The position numbers and the translations under genes were made by a program. From positions 1 to 39,542 of the forward strand of contig JAUZRQ010000046.1 of the NCBI GenBank assembly GCA_030950365.1: a DNA stretch of 39,542 nucleotides, written 5' to 3'. Source of the stretch: Candidatus Zhuqueibacterota bacterium (GTDB lineage: Bacteria > Zhuqueibacterota > Zhuqueibacteria > Zhuqueibacterales > Geothermadaptataceae). The notes beneath the pieces are model-generated. The model was not told the DNA's origin and did not search any database. It saw only the letters and a list, made by a program, of their open reading frames with translations. Positions within the stretch are counted from its first letter, which is position 1. Every line of letters starts with the position of its first letter. Below, piece by piece: positions 29,062-38,838 of the stretch.

Positions 29062-31524
29062 TCAGCGCAGCAGGATCATTTTTCGCACTTGCTGAAATTC
29101 CCCGGCCTGCAGCCGGTAAAAGTAAATGCCGCTGCTCACCGGATTGCCGCTATGGTCGGTGCTATTCCATTGCACGGTATGGGCGCCGGCCGCCCTGGGC
29201 CCGTTAACCAGGGTTTTAACCGATCGTCCAAATAGATCGTACACTACCAGACTTACCCGGGTCATTTCAGGAAGACCAAAAGTAATCTGCGTAGCCGGAT
29301 TAAAAGGATTGGGGTGATTCTGGAGCAGGAAGGTATTGGGCAGCGGAGGGGATTGCTCCTCCAGCCCGGTGGGGGCCATCTGTTGGAACCAGGCAATTTG
29401 GTCATCCAGCTCGGAGGCCGTCAGGATGTCCAGCCGGCCATCGCCATTGAGATCCGCGGTAAAGATATCGTAACCGAAGGAAACGTCGTTAGAGATGACG
29501 ATTTCGCTAAAATTCATATTTCCATCGTTTTCAAACCAGAGCGCTCTGGTGAAATCTACGCCCAGAACATCCAGATCCCCATCCCCGTCCACGTCCGCTA
29601 CATGAATGCTTCGGGTTTGGCTCGCTGTGGTAGAGATCACATGCTCAGAGAATTGCAGGTTCCCATCGTTTTCGTACCAGGCGATGGTATTGTCCCCGGA
29701 GGAGGCCGTGACCACATCTATATCACCATCTTGATCCAGGTCCGCCGCCAGGATGTCCCAGGGATTGTTGGCTGTGGAGATGAGGTGTTCGGTATAGAGT
29801 GCGGGCCCAGCACCGGTATATTCATACCAGGCAAACTTGTTATCGTTCATTGAAGCTATGAGTACATCCATATCCCCATCCCCATCCATATCGGCAGCAT
29901 CCACTGCATTGGCGCCATCCGCATTGTTGGTGACCACCAAAAGAGGGAGGACGAAAATACCTGCCCCCTGGTTGATGCACCACGCAGCACCGTCTCTGTT
30001 AAACATGGAAAAGAGGATATCCAGATCGCCATCCGCATCCGCATCGGCAATTTTTAGCGACCGCGGTCCAATATTTTTGATAAAGAAAGTGAGATCCAAT
30101 TCGGTAAAATTTTGATTCCCGTCATTTTCGTAATAGGCAACTTTATCATCTGCAAAAGAAACCGAAACCACATCCATATCTCCATCGGCATCGATATCTG
30201 CTACCGATACATCCCAGGCTTGCCTGGCATTGGAGGAAATGACGTAGCTATGGAATTGCCCGTTTCCAAGGTTTTCGTACCAGGCAATTTTATTGTCCCC
30301 GGAAGAGGCGGAAAGCACATCCAGGTCCCCATCATCATCCAGATCCACAGCGTGTACTGCCCTGGCGTTCTGGGCAATGACAAACACATCTCGGGGGGTA
30401 AACTGACCGGTGGCATCCTGTTTGTACCAGGCGATTTTATCATCATTAAATGACGAGGAGACAATGTCCTGGATACCATCACCATCGATGTCCGTACTCA
30501 GAACAGCATTTGCTCCATTGGCGCTGTTGGTAATTTCGTTGTAAATAAACGGCCACCCGCCCCCAGGGGGATACTGAAACCAGACCACTTTTTGTTCATT
30601 GGAAAAGGTTGCCAGCACGTCATTCTGGCCATCTCCATCCACGTCCGCTGCCACAATCGAGGTGGGACTGTTGATGCCGGCGCTCAATACCAGTTTGCCG
30701 TAGGTTTGATTGTGATATTGATACAAAATGACTTCCCTTCCATATTTTGTAGTGGCCAGAATATCCATGTCGCCATCATTTTGAATATCCGCGACATATA
30801 CGCCATTTGCCCCATTGGCTGCGGCGTCGATGATATGAGCGGTAAACTGGTTGTTGCCGTCGTTTTCAAACCAGGCAATTTGATCGCCATTAAAAAATGC
30901 GGCAACGACATCCACATCGGTATCGCCATCCAGATCCCTGGCATACACGGCTCGTGGGGCATCCAATGAATCCTGGATGAGGTGGGGAAAAAAGGTAGGC
31001 ATGGCGCCGCCGATGTCTTCATGCCAGATGATTCGATCGTTGTTTGCCGAAGCAGAAATGATATCCTTATGTCCATCCCCATTCATATCGATCGCAAAAA
31101 TATCGTACACCCCATCCACGCCGGAGGCAATTTCCCAGGCGGTAGGAAATTGATTGGTGCCATCGTTTACAAACAGAAAGATTTTATCCTCTACATTTGA
31201 AGCGGCCACAATATCGATGTCACTATCCCCACCGTAATCGAAAGCCTGAACAGCTATGGCACCTTGAACGCTGGTCACGGTGGATACGAGATGGGTGGTG
31301 AAATGCCCGGCGCCGTCATTTTCGTGCCAGAAGATCTGGTGCCCCTGATTGGCTGCGGAAACGAGATCCATGTCTCCGTCCCGATCCAGATCAACCGCGA
31401 TCACGTCCCTGGGCCCATCCGCCCGAAAATCACCGCCCACGATAGGGTGTGCCTGGAAAGTGATTTGCGCAGGCAGGGCCCCTGAAAACAACATTAGGCT
31501 TGCGAAAGCTATCCAAAGTTTCAT
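29062..31524 (-). CDS. Secreted FG-GAP/VCBS repeat protein with type IX sorting domain
   Basis: An 820-residue secreted protein. A signal peptide (1-19, ending LPAQ) is followed by 14 FG-GAP/VCBS-type repeats of about 50 residues, each with a calcium-loop motif such as DIDGDGDMDVV and ending in a phrase like DDKIAWYEN. These build beta-propeller-like surface domains. The last 90 residues contain NHPNPFNPATQITFGLPE and end in a beta-rich segment with GIYFYRL and a basic QVRKMILLR tail, the usual form of a Por/type IX secretion C-terminal sorting domain. It is therefore probably exported and released or attached at the surface. The start at 31524 has AAGGAG seven bases upstream. Some repeats (e.g. 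repeats 2 and 13) have degenerate loops. Function unknown. Confidence 0.92.
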   Translation of the reverse strand: MKLWIAFASLMLFSGALPAQITFQAHPIVGGDFRADGPRDVIAVDLDRDGDMDLVSAANQGHQIFWHENDGAGHFTTHLVSTVTSVQGAIAVQAFDYGGDSDIDIVAASNVEDKIFLFVNDGTNQFPTAWEIASGVDGVYDIFAIDMNGDGHKDIISASANNDRIIWHEDIGGAMPTFFPHLIQDSLDAPRAVYARDLDGDTDVDVVAAFFNGDQIAWFENDGNNQFTAHIIDAAANGANGVYVADIQNDGDMDILATTKYGREVILYQYHNQTYGKLVLSAGINSPTSIVAADVDGDGQNDVLATFSNEQKVVWFQYPPGGGWPFIYNEITNSANGANAVLSTDIDGDGIQDIVSSSFNDDKIAWYKQDATGQFTPRDVFVIAQNARAVHAVDLDDDGDLDVLSASSGDNKIAWYENLGNGQFHSYVISSNARQAWDVSVADIDADGDMDVVSVSFADDKVAYYENDGNQNFTELDLTFFIKNIGPRSLKIADADADGDLDILFSMFNRDGAAWCINQGAGIFVLPLLVVTNNADGANAVDAADMDGDGDMDVLIASMNDNKFAWYEYTGAGPALYTEHLISTANNPWDILAADLDQDGDIDVVTASSGDNTIAWYENDGNLQFSEHVISTTASQTRSIHVADVDGDGDLDVLGVDFTRALWFENDGNMNFSEIVISNDVSFGYDIFTADLNGDGRLDILTASELDDQIAWFQQMAPTGLEEQSPPLPNTFLLQNHPNPFNPATQITFGLPEMTRVSLVVYDLFGRSVKTLVNGPRAAGAHTVQWNSTDHSGNPVSSGIYFYRLQAGEFQQVRKMILLR

Positions 31525-32013
31525 GATTTTCTCCTTAAAATGATGAAGTATGGGATATTATTAAAAGCGTACTGGGCTTGCATAGTCACTGCTAATTTGA
31601 ATATTAAGTCATTACCTGATATGTATTTTTAGAGAGCCTGAAATGCATTTAAAGTTCGTTGTGTGTATTTGCATTGATGGATATCATGAGCCATGGTTTT
31701 TAAACCGATTTGCAATGGAATCAGATCGCATCGTTTGTTTCGATGGTTGCAAGGGCTGATATTTTTCTCAATGGCTACTAGATCAATGATCTCCTAATGT
31801 ACGGAGTGTCGAAAGATAAGTAGATGGATTAGGCCGATGTCGGGATGGTGATCAAGGGAACTATGCGCCATTATTGATTTTTGCAACCACCTCCACAAAA
31901 TAACTAGCGATAGGATTGTAGTCACATCCAAGGTCAGAGACAGATGCACTTAATGGTAAGGAACGCTTGCCTCTGTGGAACGCAGCGGAATAACGGTCAT
32001 GTGGAGCACCTTG
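31525..32013. other. AT-rich intergenic region upstream of the VCBS gene
   Basis: About 490 bp with no supported gene on either strand. It must contain the VCBS gene promoter; no convincing boxes were identified. Just after the stop of the WYL-like gene, the minus strand reads CCCTAACAAGGTGCTCC, which resembles one end of an integron attC site but has no matching second arm. Confidence 0.5.
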
Positions 32014-32319
32014 TTAGGGATTAATGATTGCCAATTCTTGATCCCATGGGCTATGTCGTCCTGATGGAAAAGGGCGGCGACCAGGAAACACTTGGTCGCT
32101 GATAACCAGATTGCGGATTCTATCAAGATCAAAACGACGCCACTGGGGGATACCACCAGAACTGCTGGAACCACTTATTTGGTAACCTAGGAATTGCAAT
32201 TTTCCATTGCTAACACCTGGTACATGAGGTTCTACAACTCGAAAGTGTCCATTATAACTAAACTCCAAGATTCGCTTGTATTTTATAGCCTGCCCAATCA
32301 TGCCTTCGACAGACATCAT
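32014..32319 (-). CDS. Small stand-alone WYL-like domain protein
   Basis: A 101-residue protein that resembles the WYL domain: an ILEFSYNGHFRVVEPH strand pair (17-32), a GKLQFLGYQI segment (39-48), and RRFDLDRIRNLVI (61-73), which matches the conserved RxFRLDRI end of WYL domains. The tail PGRRPFPSGRHSPWD is Arg/Pro-rich. WYL domains sense ligands, often nucleic acids or nucleotides, and usually follow a winged HTH in regulators of defence loci; no HTH is present here. The start at 32319 is supported by AAGGATGAT just upstream. It lies divergently about 780 bp from the helicase fusion gene. Confidence 0.65.
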   Translation of the reverse strand: MMSVEGMIGQAIKYKRILEFSYNGHFRVVEPHVPGVSNGKLQFLGYQISGSSSSGGIPQWRRFDLDRIRNLVISDQVFPGRRPFPSGRHSPWDQELAIINP

Positions 32320-33100
32320 ATCATCCTTATTTTTGTGGTGAAAAAGGGGATTATTTGACTCGCATAATATTGGCGAATCCATGCTTTCATAGCCACCCTG
32401 CGGGGTATGCAAACTCGATCAACAGGAGAAAGACGGTATCGGTGAGTACATCCCCAGAACGGAAGTTGCTCTTGAATTGGATAGCAGAGAAACGGTCCAG
32501 CCCTGCTGCAGCACCAATGGTTTCGCTCATTTGCGTAGGTGTGCTGGTTGGACTGCTATGGAAATGGCGCTATCAAAATAATTTTATAACAAGATAAAAA
32601 AAGTTGCAACAAATAGTCAAGCAGAATTTCTGACAACCTGTTTTGAACCAATATTTTAAAGAGATGTTTTGCCCTCCATATTCGCCTGCTCGCTGATTAT
32701 CCCTGGATTTTTGATACAATCGGTATCCTGGCTCATTGAATCCCATCTAGCGCAGAATGCTCTGCGAGATATAGGTGAAGGGAGGGAGGTTGTAGGAATG
32801 GTCTTTTGCCTCCTGTAGATTTTTTACCACGAACAGGGCTATCCTTCAGCACAGGATGCGACCATCGATCTCTTTTTCAGCCGTTCATATAAACGCCATC
32901 GGGGTTTTCAACCAAGAGAGAGCGCTGGATTCTATTCCAGAAAATCCCAAAACGTTTTGAGCAGCGATTATCAAAAAGAGAAAAATTCTGGAAATAGCTA
33001 TTGAATTTTTGCGAGAAAGTCATCAGATTCCATTTTGGTAGATTTATCCCTGTCTTTGTCATCAGCATGTGCCAACCAAAGGTCGAACAAGGAAATCGCT
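32320..33100. other. Intergenic region between WYL-like gene and helicase fusion
   Basis: About 780 bp, AT-rich, no supported gene. A 51-codon frame starting GTG at 32442 would encode a short peptide with one hydrophobic segment (VSLICVGVLVGLLW), but its nearest AGGAG is 13 bases away. The promoter of the helicase fusion must lie here. No transposase remnant was recognised. Confidence 0.5.
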
Positions 33101-36100
33101 GTGGTCAAAATTCTTATCAATGAGGCTTTCAAAAAATATCTGATCCACCAGCCGGCTGCTTTCCGCCGCAAGGTGCGCCAGAAATTTGAATATCTTGAAA
33201 TCGGCTACTGGGACGGAGGTCTGAAAGTCAAAAAAATCAAGGGGGTCAGCAGCACCAAGGCGGTGTTCGAGGCGCGGCTGGATCGTGCCAACCGCCTGCT
33301 GTTTACCCTGGGCACCGAATATGACGGAGACCAACCCGTTCTTCTGGTATTTGTCTGGGGAATTGTTGGCCATGATGACATCGCGGCCGGCAGCCGGCGC
33401 ATTCCTACCGATGTCCCCTTTTTGCAATTCAAGCCTCTGCAAGAACTAAGCCTGGATGAAGCCAACATCGAAGAGCTGAGCGACGAATACCGGACTCAGG
33501 AAGGCATCACGCAGAAAATTGCCGACGATTCGGCCACGCAAAAATGGCATTTTCTCGATAAAGCCAACTGGGATCGCATTGAAAAATACCAGCAGGACGA
33601 GTTTGAAATGGAGCTGTACCTGACGCCGGAGCAGCGGGCCATCCTCAACCGGCCGCTACCGGTGCTGGTCTCGGGTACAGCAGGCAGCGGCAAGACCACC
33701 CTCAGCGTGTATTATCTGTTGAAATTGCCGCTGGCCAAACATAAAAAGTTATTCATCACCTACAACAAATACCTGCGCAATGCCGCCTTCCGATTGTACC
33801 ACGGTCTTCTGAATAGCAGCGCCTTGAAAGACGAGTACGTTGCTCCGGATTTTTTTACCTTCAAAGGGTATTGTCTGGACATCATCGCCCATTTCAACCG
33901 GTCTTTTCCGCCGGAAAAAGAGGTCAACTTTGATCGCTTCTATCAGCTGGCGCTATCACACGCGCCGGCGCGCCGGTTCGACTTGCCGCTGATCTGGGAG
34001 GAAATCCGGTCCATCATCAAGGGAGCGTTACCGCAAATCAATCTCAAATTGCTCAAAACGCTTTTTCAGCAACTGGAAAAAGGCGTGCTCAACGGCAACG
34101 GAATTCAGGCATTGCAGCAGCAGTTTCTGGCCTTCGCCCGGCTGGAATCCATGCAGCGGGTGGCCGGCTTTGTGCAGAAATTCCTCAATACCGATATCGA
34201 GACGTTCAGCAAAAATCCACAATATTATATCGAAGAAAACCGGGATCGGGTGCTTTCGGTGCTGGATAAAACCATCAACTGGCTGGAAAAGCAGCGTGAA
34301 TTGACGCAGAAAAAATATCTGTCGTTTGCCGATTACGAAGCGCTGGGCCGGAAAAAAGCGCCGCATTTCCATCTCGATCGCAAGCCAATTTACCAGGTGT
34401 TCGAATGGTATCAGGATCGGCTGGATGCCGAGGGCCTGTGGGATGAGCTGGATTTGACGCGTGAGGTGATCAATCTGCTCAGCGAGCGCAATCCCGAGCC
34501 GTACCGCTATGACATCGTGGTGTGCGATGAGGTGCAGGACCTGACCGATGTGCAGCACGAGCTGCTGTTTTACATCGTGCGTGATCCGCGCAACCTGATT
34601 CTGAGCGGCGATACCAAGCAGATCATCAATCCGAGCGGTTTTCGCTGGGAGGAGCTGAAGCGTCATTTTTACGAACGCGATTTGCCGGTGCCGGAAATCG
34701 CCTTTCTCAGCCTGAATTTCCGCAGCTCCGGCAGCATCGTGGAGCTGTCCAACATTCTTCTGGAGCTGAAGGCCAAATGGCTGGGCGTGCGGGCCGAGGA
34801 GCTAAAGGAGGAGTGGAAATACAAGGGCCGGCCGCCGATCATTGTCAACCGCGTGAGTGAGGAACGCATGCTGGAAAGCATGCAAATCACCGGCGCGCGC
34901 AAAACCATTCTGGTGCGCAATCCGCACGAGAAAGAACGCCTGCAGAAACTCCTCGATACCGAGCTCGTTTTCACCATCAACGAGGCCAAAGGGCTGGAGT
35001 TCGACACGGTGCTGTTGTGGAAATTCGCCAGCGATCTGGCCACCCGCGACGTGTGGAAGGCCATTTTGCAGGCAGCCGATCTGGATGTGCACCAGGCCAA
35101 AATCCGGCACGAGGTCAATCTGTTGTATGTGGCCATTACCCGGGCGCAGAAAGATTTGCTGGTTTACGATGGCGAGGAGCCGTCGCTCATCTGGCAGAGC
35201 GAGCCGATCCGCGATCATGTGTATCTCACCGAGGATATCGGCTACGTGGATGAAGTGTGGAATGTGGTTTCGACGCCGGAAGAATGGCGCGAGCAGGGCG
35301 ACTATTTTTTTGAGCGCGAATATTACCGCGCGGCCATGGAGTGCTACAAAAACGCCGGCGACGAAGAAGCGCACCGCCGGGCGAAAGCGTTTGACGCGGA
35401 AAAACGACAGGATTGGAAGCTGGCGGCGCAAATGTTTGATGAAATCGGTGAGCGGGAAAAGGCGGCGACCTATTACGAACGGACCGGCAACTTCGCCCGG
35501 GCATTTGAGTTATGGCAAACGCTGGGCCGGAAAGAAGAAGCTCTTCGCTGCCGCATCGAGTTGCTGAAGAAAGACAAAAACTACGGTGAGCTGGCGAACA
35601 TTTACCTGCGGCAAAAATACTACCCGCAGGCGTGCGAGATGCTGGAGCGGGACCGCCAGTATCGGAAGGCTGCGGAGGTAGCGACGAAATTTCTCAAAAA
35701 CCCTGCAAAGGCCGCTGCTCTGTTTGAAAGAGCAGGTGACCATTCGCAGGCGGCCAGGCTGTACAAAAAATTGGGCGAGTGGGAAAAGGCCGCCACGCTT
35801 TATGAAAGAGCCGGAGAGACCGATGAAGCCATCAAATTGTGGAAAAAGCTCAAGCGCACCGACCGCCTGATGCGGCTGTATGAAAAAGTGCGGGATTACG
35901 AAGCGCTCTTGAGGATTTATGAGAAAAAGCGCGATCTGGATACGGCGGTGAAAATCCTGCGCAAAATGGGCGGTGAAACGGATTGGGTGGCGGAAGGCGA
36001 CCGGCTGTTCGCGGCGCGAAAATATTTTCCGGCCCTGGTGCGGTACACCGCAGCCGGACACGCCCCCGGCCGGGCCGAGTGCCTGATGAAAATGCGCATG

Positions 36101-37402
36101 TATGAGGACGCGGCCAAATACTTCGAACAGGCGGGACAGACGTTCCGGGCAGGGGAGGCGTATCAAAAGGCCAAAAAATTTAAACAGGCGTACCTTTGTT
36201 TTCTGGCATCCGAAGAGGAGGCCCAGGCAGACTACAGCCGCGCAAAACGATTGCGCTGGAAACTTCTCCGGGAAGATCTGTTCGCTATTACAGAATATTT
36301 AGTCGACAAGAAAGACTATGCCCGGGCGAAAAAACATTTTCAAGTCACCGGTGATCCCACGATGGCCGGTGTCATGACCATTCTTTTAGGGAATGAGCAG
36401 GAAGCCTACGAAATCTGGGCCAATGCTACCTTGCATGATCCGGGTTTTTATGAATATTTGGCCGGAGTTTGTATGGAATTTAATTTGATCGACCAGGGTG
36501 CGCATTTTGTGCTGCATTATCAGGACAAAGCAGAGCGGGCCGTAGTCGAAGCCGATTTATGGACTGATAGGATCGCCTGCCCCAATCTGCTGACCATGAT
36601 GGATGAATATTTCCGGCGGAAAGAGCGCAGTAAGGAAGAGTATCTGCTCTGGGCACGCTGTTTCGTGAACTACGGCTTGAATGAAATGCTCCACCTCAAG
36701 AAATTAACCTATTTCGTCAAAGCAGAAGCCTATGTTCACTATTTTCATCATTTTCTGGACCTGGTTTTGCGAAAGAGCGCGTACAGCAATTATAGAGAGA
36801 AGACTCCAGAAGACATTCTGGCAAAGCTAAAAAAGCAGTTCAATTCGGATCCCATTCTTACGGCCTTTCATGATTTCCTTGACGGATCGCTGGATCGATT
36901 CCATGCCTATCTGGATTCCACGGCTCCTGATGCTCGGAATTACTTCTTATTCCTGCTGGATGGCCGCTGTGAAAACGTCGACGATTTCGTTTCTTCATGG
37001 GATATCATGGTTATCAAGAAGTATTTCAGAGAAGTGAAAGCGAGTATTGAGAAGTGGTTGGCTCTGGCGCAATTGGCGGAGCGACACCAGATACGTCCGA
37101 TTTTTGCAGCGGAAATCTACTTGCAAGCCGGAGCATATGAAGATGCCGCCCGGTTATTTGCAAAAGAAGAGGAGTATTCCAAAGCGGCCGGAAGCCTGGA
37201 AAAGGCCGGCAAATATAAGCAGGCCATTGCCATGTACGAAAAATCCGGAAAGAACAAGCAGAAGATCGCCCGTTTATACGAAAAACTGGGCCAATGGCGG
37301 GAAGCGGCGGAAATCTGGAAAGCATTGGGCAAACCCAAACAATATCAGCGCTGCATGAAGCATTCTGACATGCCGAATTTGTTTGATGGGGAGGAGAGTT
37401 GA
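33101..37402 (+). CDS. RelE-like / UvrD-type SF1 helicase / TPR fusion protein
   Basis: A 1433-residue protein in three parts. Residues 1-100 resemble a RelE/ParE-type fold: a helical pair (FKKYLIHQPAAFRRKVRQK), then LKVKKIKG, AVFEARLDRANRLLFTL and a strand. Residues about 165-705 form a superfamily 1 (UvrD/Rep) helicase: Q-like LTPEQRAIL, Walker A GTAGSGKTT (192-200), DEVQD (476-480), GDTKQ (503-507), LNFRSSGSIVE, EAKGLEFD (628-635) and YVAITRAQ (676-683). Residues about 728-1433 form a long TPR/alpha-solenoid array, e.g. AARLYKKLGEWEKAATLYER, with a less regular middle part. I chose GTG 33101 because AAGGA lies seven bases upstream; the frame is open to 33035 but without an ATG. The gene stands alone. 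The helicase core appears intact. The role is unknown; nucleic-acid surveillance or defence is inference. Housekeeping repair cannot be excluded. Confidence 0.85.
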   Translation: MVKILINEAFKKYLIHQPAAFRRKVRQKFEYLEIGYWDGGLKVKKIKGVSSTKAVFEARLDRANRLLFTLGTEYDGDQPVLLVFVWGIVGHDDIAAGSRRIPTDVPFLQFKPLQELSLDEANIEELSDEYRTQEGITQKIADDSATQKWHFLDKANWDRIEKYQQDEFEMELYLTPEQRAILNRPLPVLVSGTAGSGKTTLSVYYLLKLPLAKHKKLFITYNKYLRNAAFRLYHGLLNSSALKDEYVAPDFFTFKGYCLDIIAHFNRSFPPEKEVNFDRFYQLALSHAPARRFDLPLIWEEIRSIIKGALPQINLKLLKTLFQQLEKGVLNGNGIQALQQQFLAFARLESMQRVAGFVQKFLNTDIETFSKNPQYYIEENRDRVLSVLDKTINWLEKQRELTQKKYLSFADYEALGRKKAPHFHLDRKPIYQVFEWYQDRLDAEGLWDELDLTREVINLLSERNPEPYRYDIVVCDEVQDLTDVQHELLFYIVRDPRNLILSGDTKQIINPSGFRWEELKRHFYERDLPVPEIAFLSLNFRSSGSIVELSNILLELKAKWLGVRAEELKEEWKYKGRPPIIVNRVSEERMLESMQITGARKTILVRNPHEKERLQKLLDTELVFTINEAKGLEFDTVLLWKFASDLATRDVWKAILQAADLDVHQAKIRHEVNLLYVAITRAQKDLLVYDGEEPSLIWQSEPIRDHVYLTEDIGYVDEVWNVVSTPEEWREQGDYFFEREYYRAAMECYKNAGDEEAHRRAKAFDAEKRQDWKLAAQMFDEIGEREKAATYYERTGNFARAFELWQTLGRKEEALRCRIELLKKDKNYGELANIYLRQKYYPQACEMLERDRQYRKAAEVATKFLKNPAKAAALFERAGDHSQAARLYKKLGEWEKAATLYERAGETDEAIKLWKKLKRTDRLMRLYEKVRDYEALLRIYEKKRDLDTAVKILRKMGGETDWVAEGDRLFAARKYFPALVRYTAAGHAPGRAECLMKMRMYEDAAKYFEQAGQTFRAGEAYQKAKKFKQAYLCFLASEEEAQADYSRAKRLRWKLLREDLFAITEYLVDKKDYARAKKHFQVTGDPTMAGVMTILLGNEQEAYEIWANATLHDPGFYEYLAGVCMEFNLIDQGAHFVLHYQDKAERAVVEADLWTDRIACPNLLTMMDEYFRRKERSKEEYLLWARCFVNYGLNEMLHLKKLTYFVKAEAYVHYFHHFLDLVLRKSAYSNYREKTPEDILAKLKKQFNSDPILTAFHDFLDGSLDRFHAYLDSTAPDARNYFLFLLDGRCENVDDFVSSWDIMVIKKYFREVKASIEKWLALAQLAERHQIRPIFAAEIYLQAGAYEDAARLFAKEEEYSKAAGSLEKAGKYKQAIAMYEKSGKNKQKIARLYEKLGQWREAAEIWKALGKPKQYQRCMKHSDMPNLFDGEES

Positions 37403-37615
37403 GCGGAATTTTGTGCGTTCAAGAAATCAGTACAATAATCTGGAACGGAGGGGGAAACGTGCCAACCGGGTCATGATTTTCCCAAATCGGATAACGGCCG
37501 TCGGGGACCATTAGAAAGCGCCTCGAACCGGGGACAATTTCCCGGCGGTTGCGTCAGGCGGCAGTGAAGTTTTTCTCGCTTCGACTCAGGCTCTGTTCGC
37601 CATCATTCTTGCAGG

Positions 37616-38479
37616 TTAAAAAATTGGAAAATTTGCAATGGCGCGCAACCCGGGCGCCTTGTTTTTGCTCAAATAGTCCACGATCGCGGAAAACTGAAAG
37701 CGTTTGACCAGGGAAAGGCCGATGGAGTGCGCCTGCGGATTATCGAAAACTATTCTATAGGCCAGGGAGGGAGATTTCGATTCCAGTTCCTCCGAACTCC
37801 GGATTATGTAATCCGAGCGCAGGCGACCCTGCAGAAACAGGGCGATCGAAAAAGTTTTTTTGAACCTTCGTGTAATCGAAAAATAATAGAGGCATTCGAT
37901 TCCCTCTTTGGTAATAGAAAATTCCTCTCGAACCCGGCGATGAAATCCAACACTCACGGAAGAAGTGATCCCCGTTTGTTGAAAATCTTTCTTGTACCGC
38001 AGGCTGATACGAAATTCACGGACTTTTTGTCGGACATATCGCATCAACAGGATTTTTGCAGCAGGCTCGAGTGAGAAATGATGGGTTTGATAACGCAGAC
38101 CGGTCCACATAAAATAAGAGAGGTCGGCGCCATCCCTGGCGAGGGCGGCATTCACGTTCAATGTAGCAACGGCTGCGAACCGGTTCGAAATGTGGAAGGA
38201 GTGGAAGTATCCTCCGCCGATGACGAAGAGCCTGGGTCGTATCACGTCCGGAAAATAGATCGCCCCTTCGGCGCTCACCACTTCATTGGGATAATCGCGC
38301 TGAAAAACTTGATAAAACAAGTACGCGCATTTCTCGACTCCCTGTTCGAAATTCACCGAGTGGATAAACGCTGGAACCGAGAAGGATGGCCCACCTTTTT
38401 GAGGCTGTGCCCGGGCAAGGGGGATGGACAACAGAAAAAAAACGATCAGCACCTTAAGTGGATTTTTTACCGATACCAT
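37616..38479 (-). CDS. Putative exported beta-rich protein
   Basis: A 287-residue protein I do not recognise. With the start at 38479 it opens with a signal peptide (MVSVKNPLKVLIVFFLLSIP, cleavage near ARAQ). The mature part has many alternating polar/hydrophobic strands (e.g. FRISLRYKKDF, TSSVSVGFHRRV, FSIALFLQGRL) and ends in a hydrophobic residue (FPIF), which would suit an outer-membrane beta-barrel, though this is weak. The open frame extends upstream to 38590, but this would bury the signal. A GGGGA about 11 bases before the chosen ATG is a plausible ribosome site. It is convergent with the helicase fusion gene, 213 bp away. Confidence 0.6.
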   Translation of the reverse strand: MVSVKNPLKVLIVFFLLSIPLARAQPQKGGPSFSVPAFIHSVNFEQGVEKCAYLFYQVFQRDYPNEVVSAEGAIYFPDVIRPRLFVIGGGYFHSFHISNRFAAVATLNVNAALARDGADLSYFMWTGLRYQTHHFSLEPAAKILLMRYVRQKVREFRISLRYKKDFQQTGITSSVSVGFHRRVREEFSITKEGIECLYYFSITRRFKKTFSIALFLQGRLRSDYIIRSSEELESKSPSLAYRIVFDNPQAHSIGLSLVKRFQFSAIVDYLSKNKAPGLRAIANFPIF

Positions 38480-38838
38480 TCTGAATTCATCCCCTTCCGG
38501 CAGATCAGCCATCCGACCCCGCTCCCATGTGCGGCCATGGCCTGACGCCGGTCTAATTTTTCCACGCGAAGCGATAAAAAAGCCGCGCATTCGAGTAATC
38601 AGTGTAACACTTTTTCATAACAGAAATTTAAAATTGGTTAATTTCTTTTGCTCGAAAGGCTCTCCCCCCGTGTCGGAGTCTTTTGAGGAAAATAAATTTG
38701 ACCTGTTAAAAAAGTGTCAGATGTTGCACTTCGAAATTGAATCCGCCTACTGAATAAACACGCTTAATACTCAGGCTCAAGTATGCTTCTGCTCACGCTT
38801 TCTACGCAAAATGGTGTCATATTGCACATTCTTCTTGG
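38480..38838. other. AT-rich intergenic region
   Basis: About 360 bp with no supported gene. It separates the putative beta-rich protein from the broken toxin-antitoxin pair; no repeat or terminator of note was seen. Confidence 0.45.

Noticed and set aside
31960-32025. An attC-like half-site (CCCTAACAAGGTGCTCC) directly at the stop of the WYL-like gene, suggesting an integron cassette.
   Set aside because: The second arm with GTTRRRY and a matching stem is missing, and there is no integrase or second cassette in the window.
32442-32597. A possible 51-residue membrane peptide with GTG start.
   Set aside because: The nearest AGGAG is 13 bases upstream and there is no homologue I recognise; kept only as a note.
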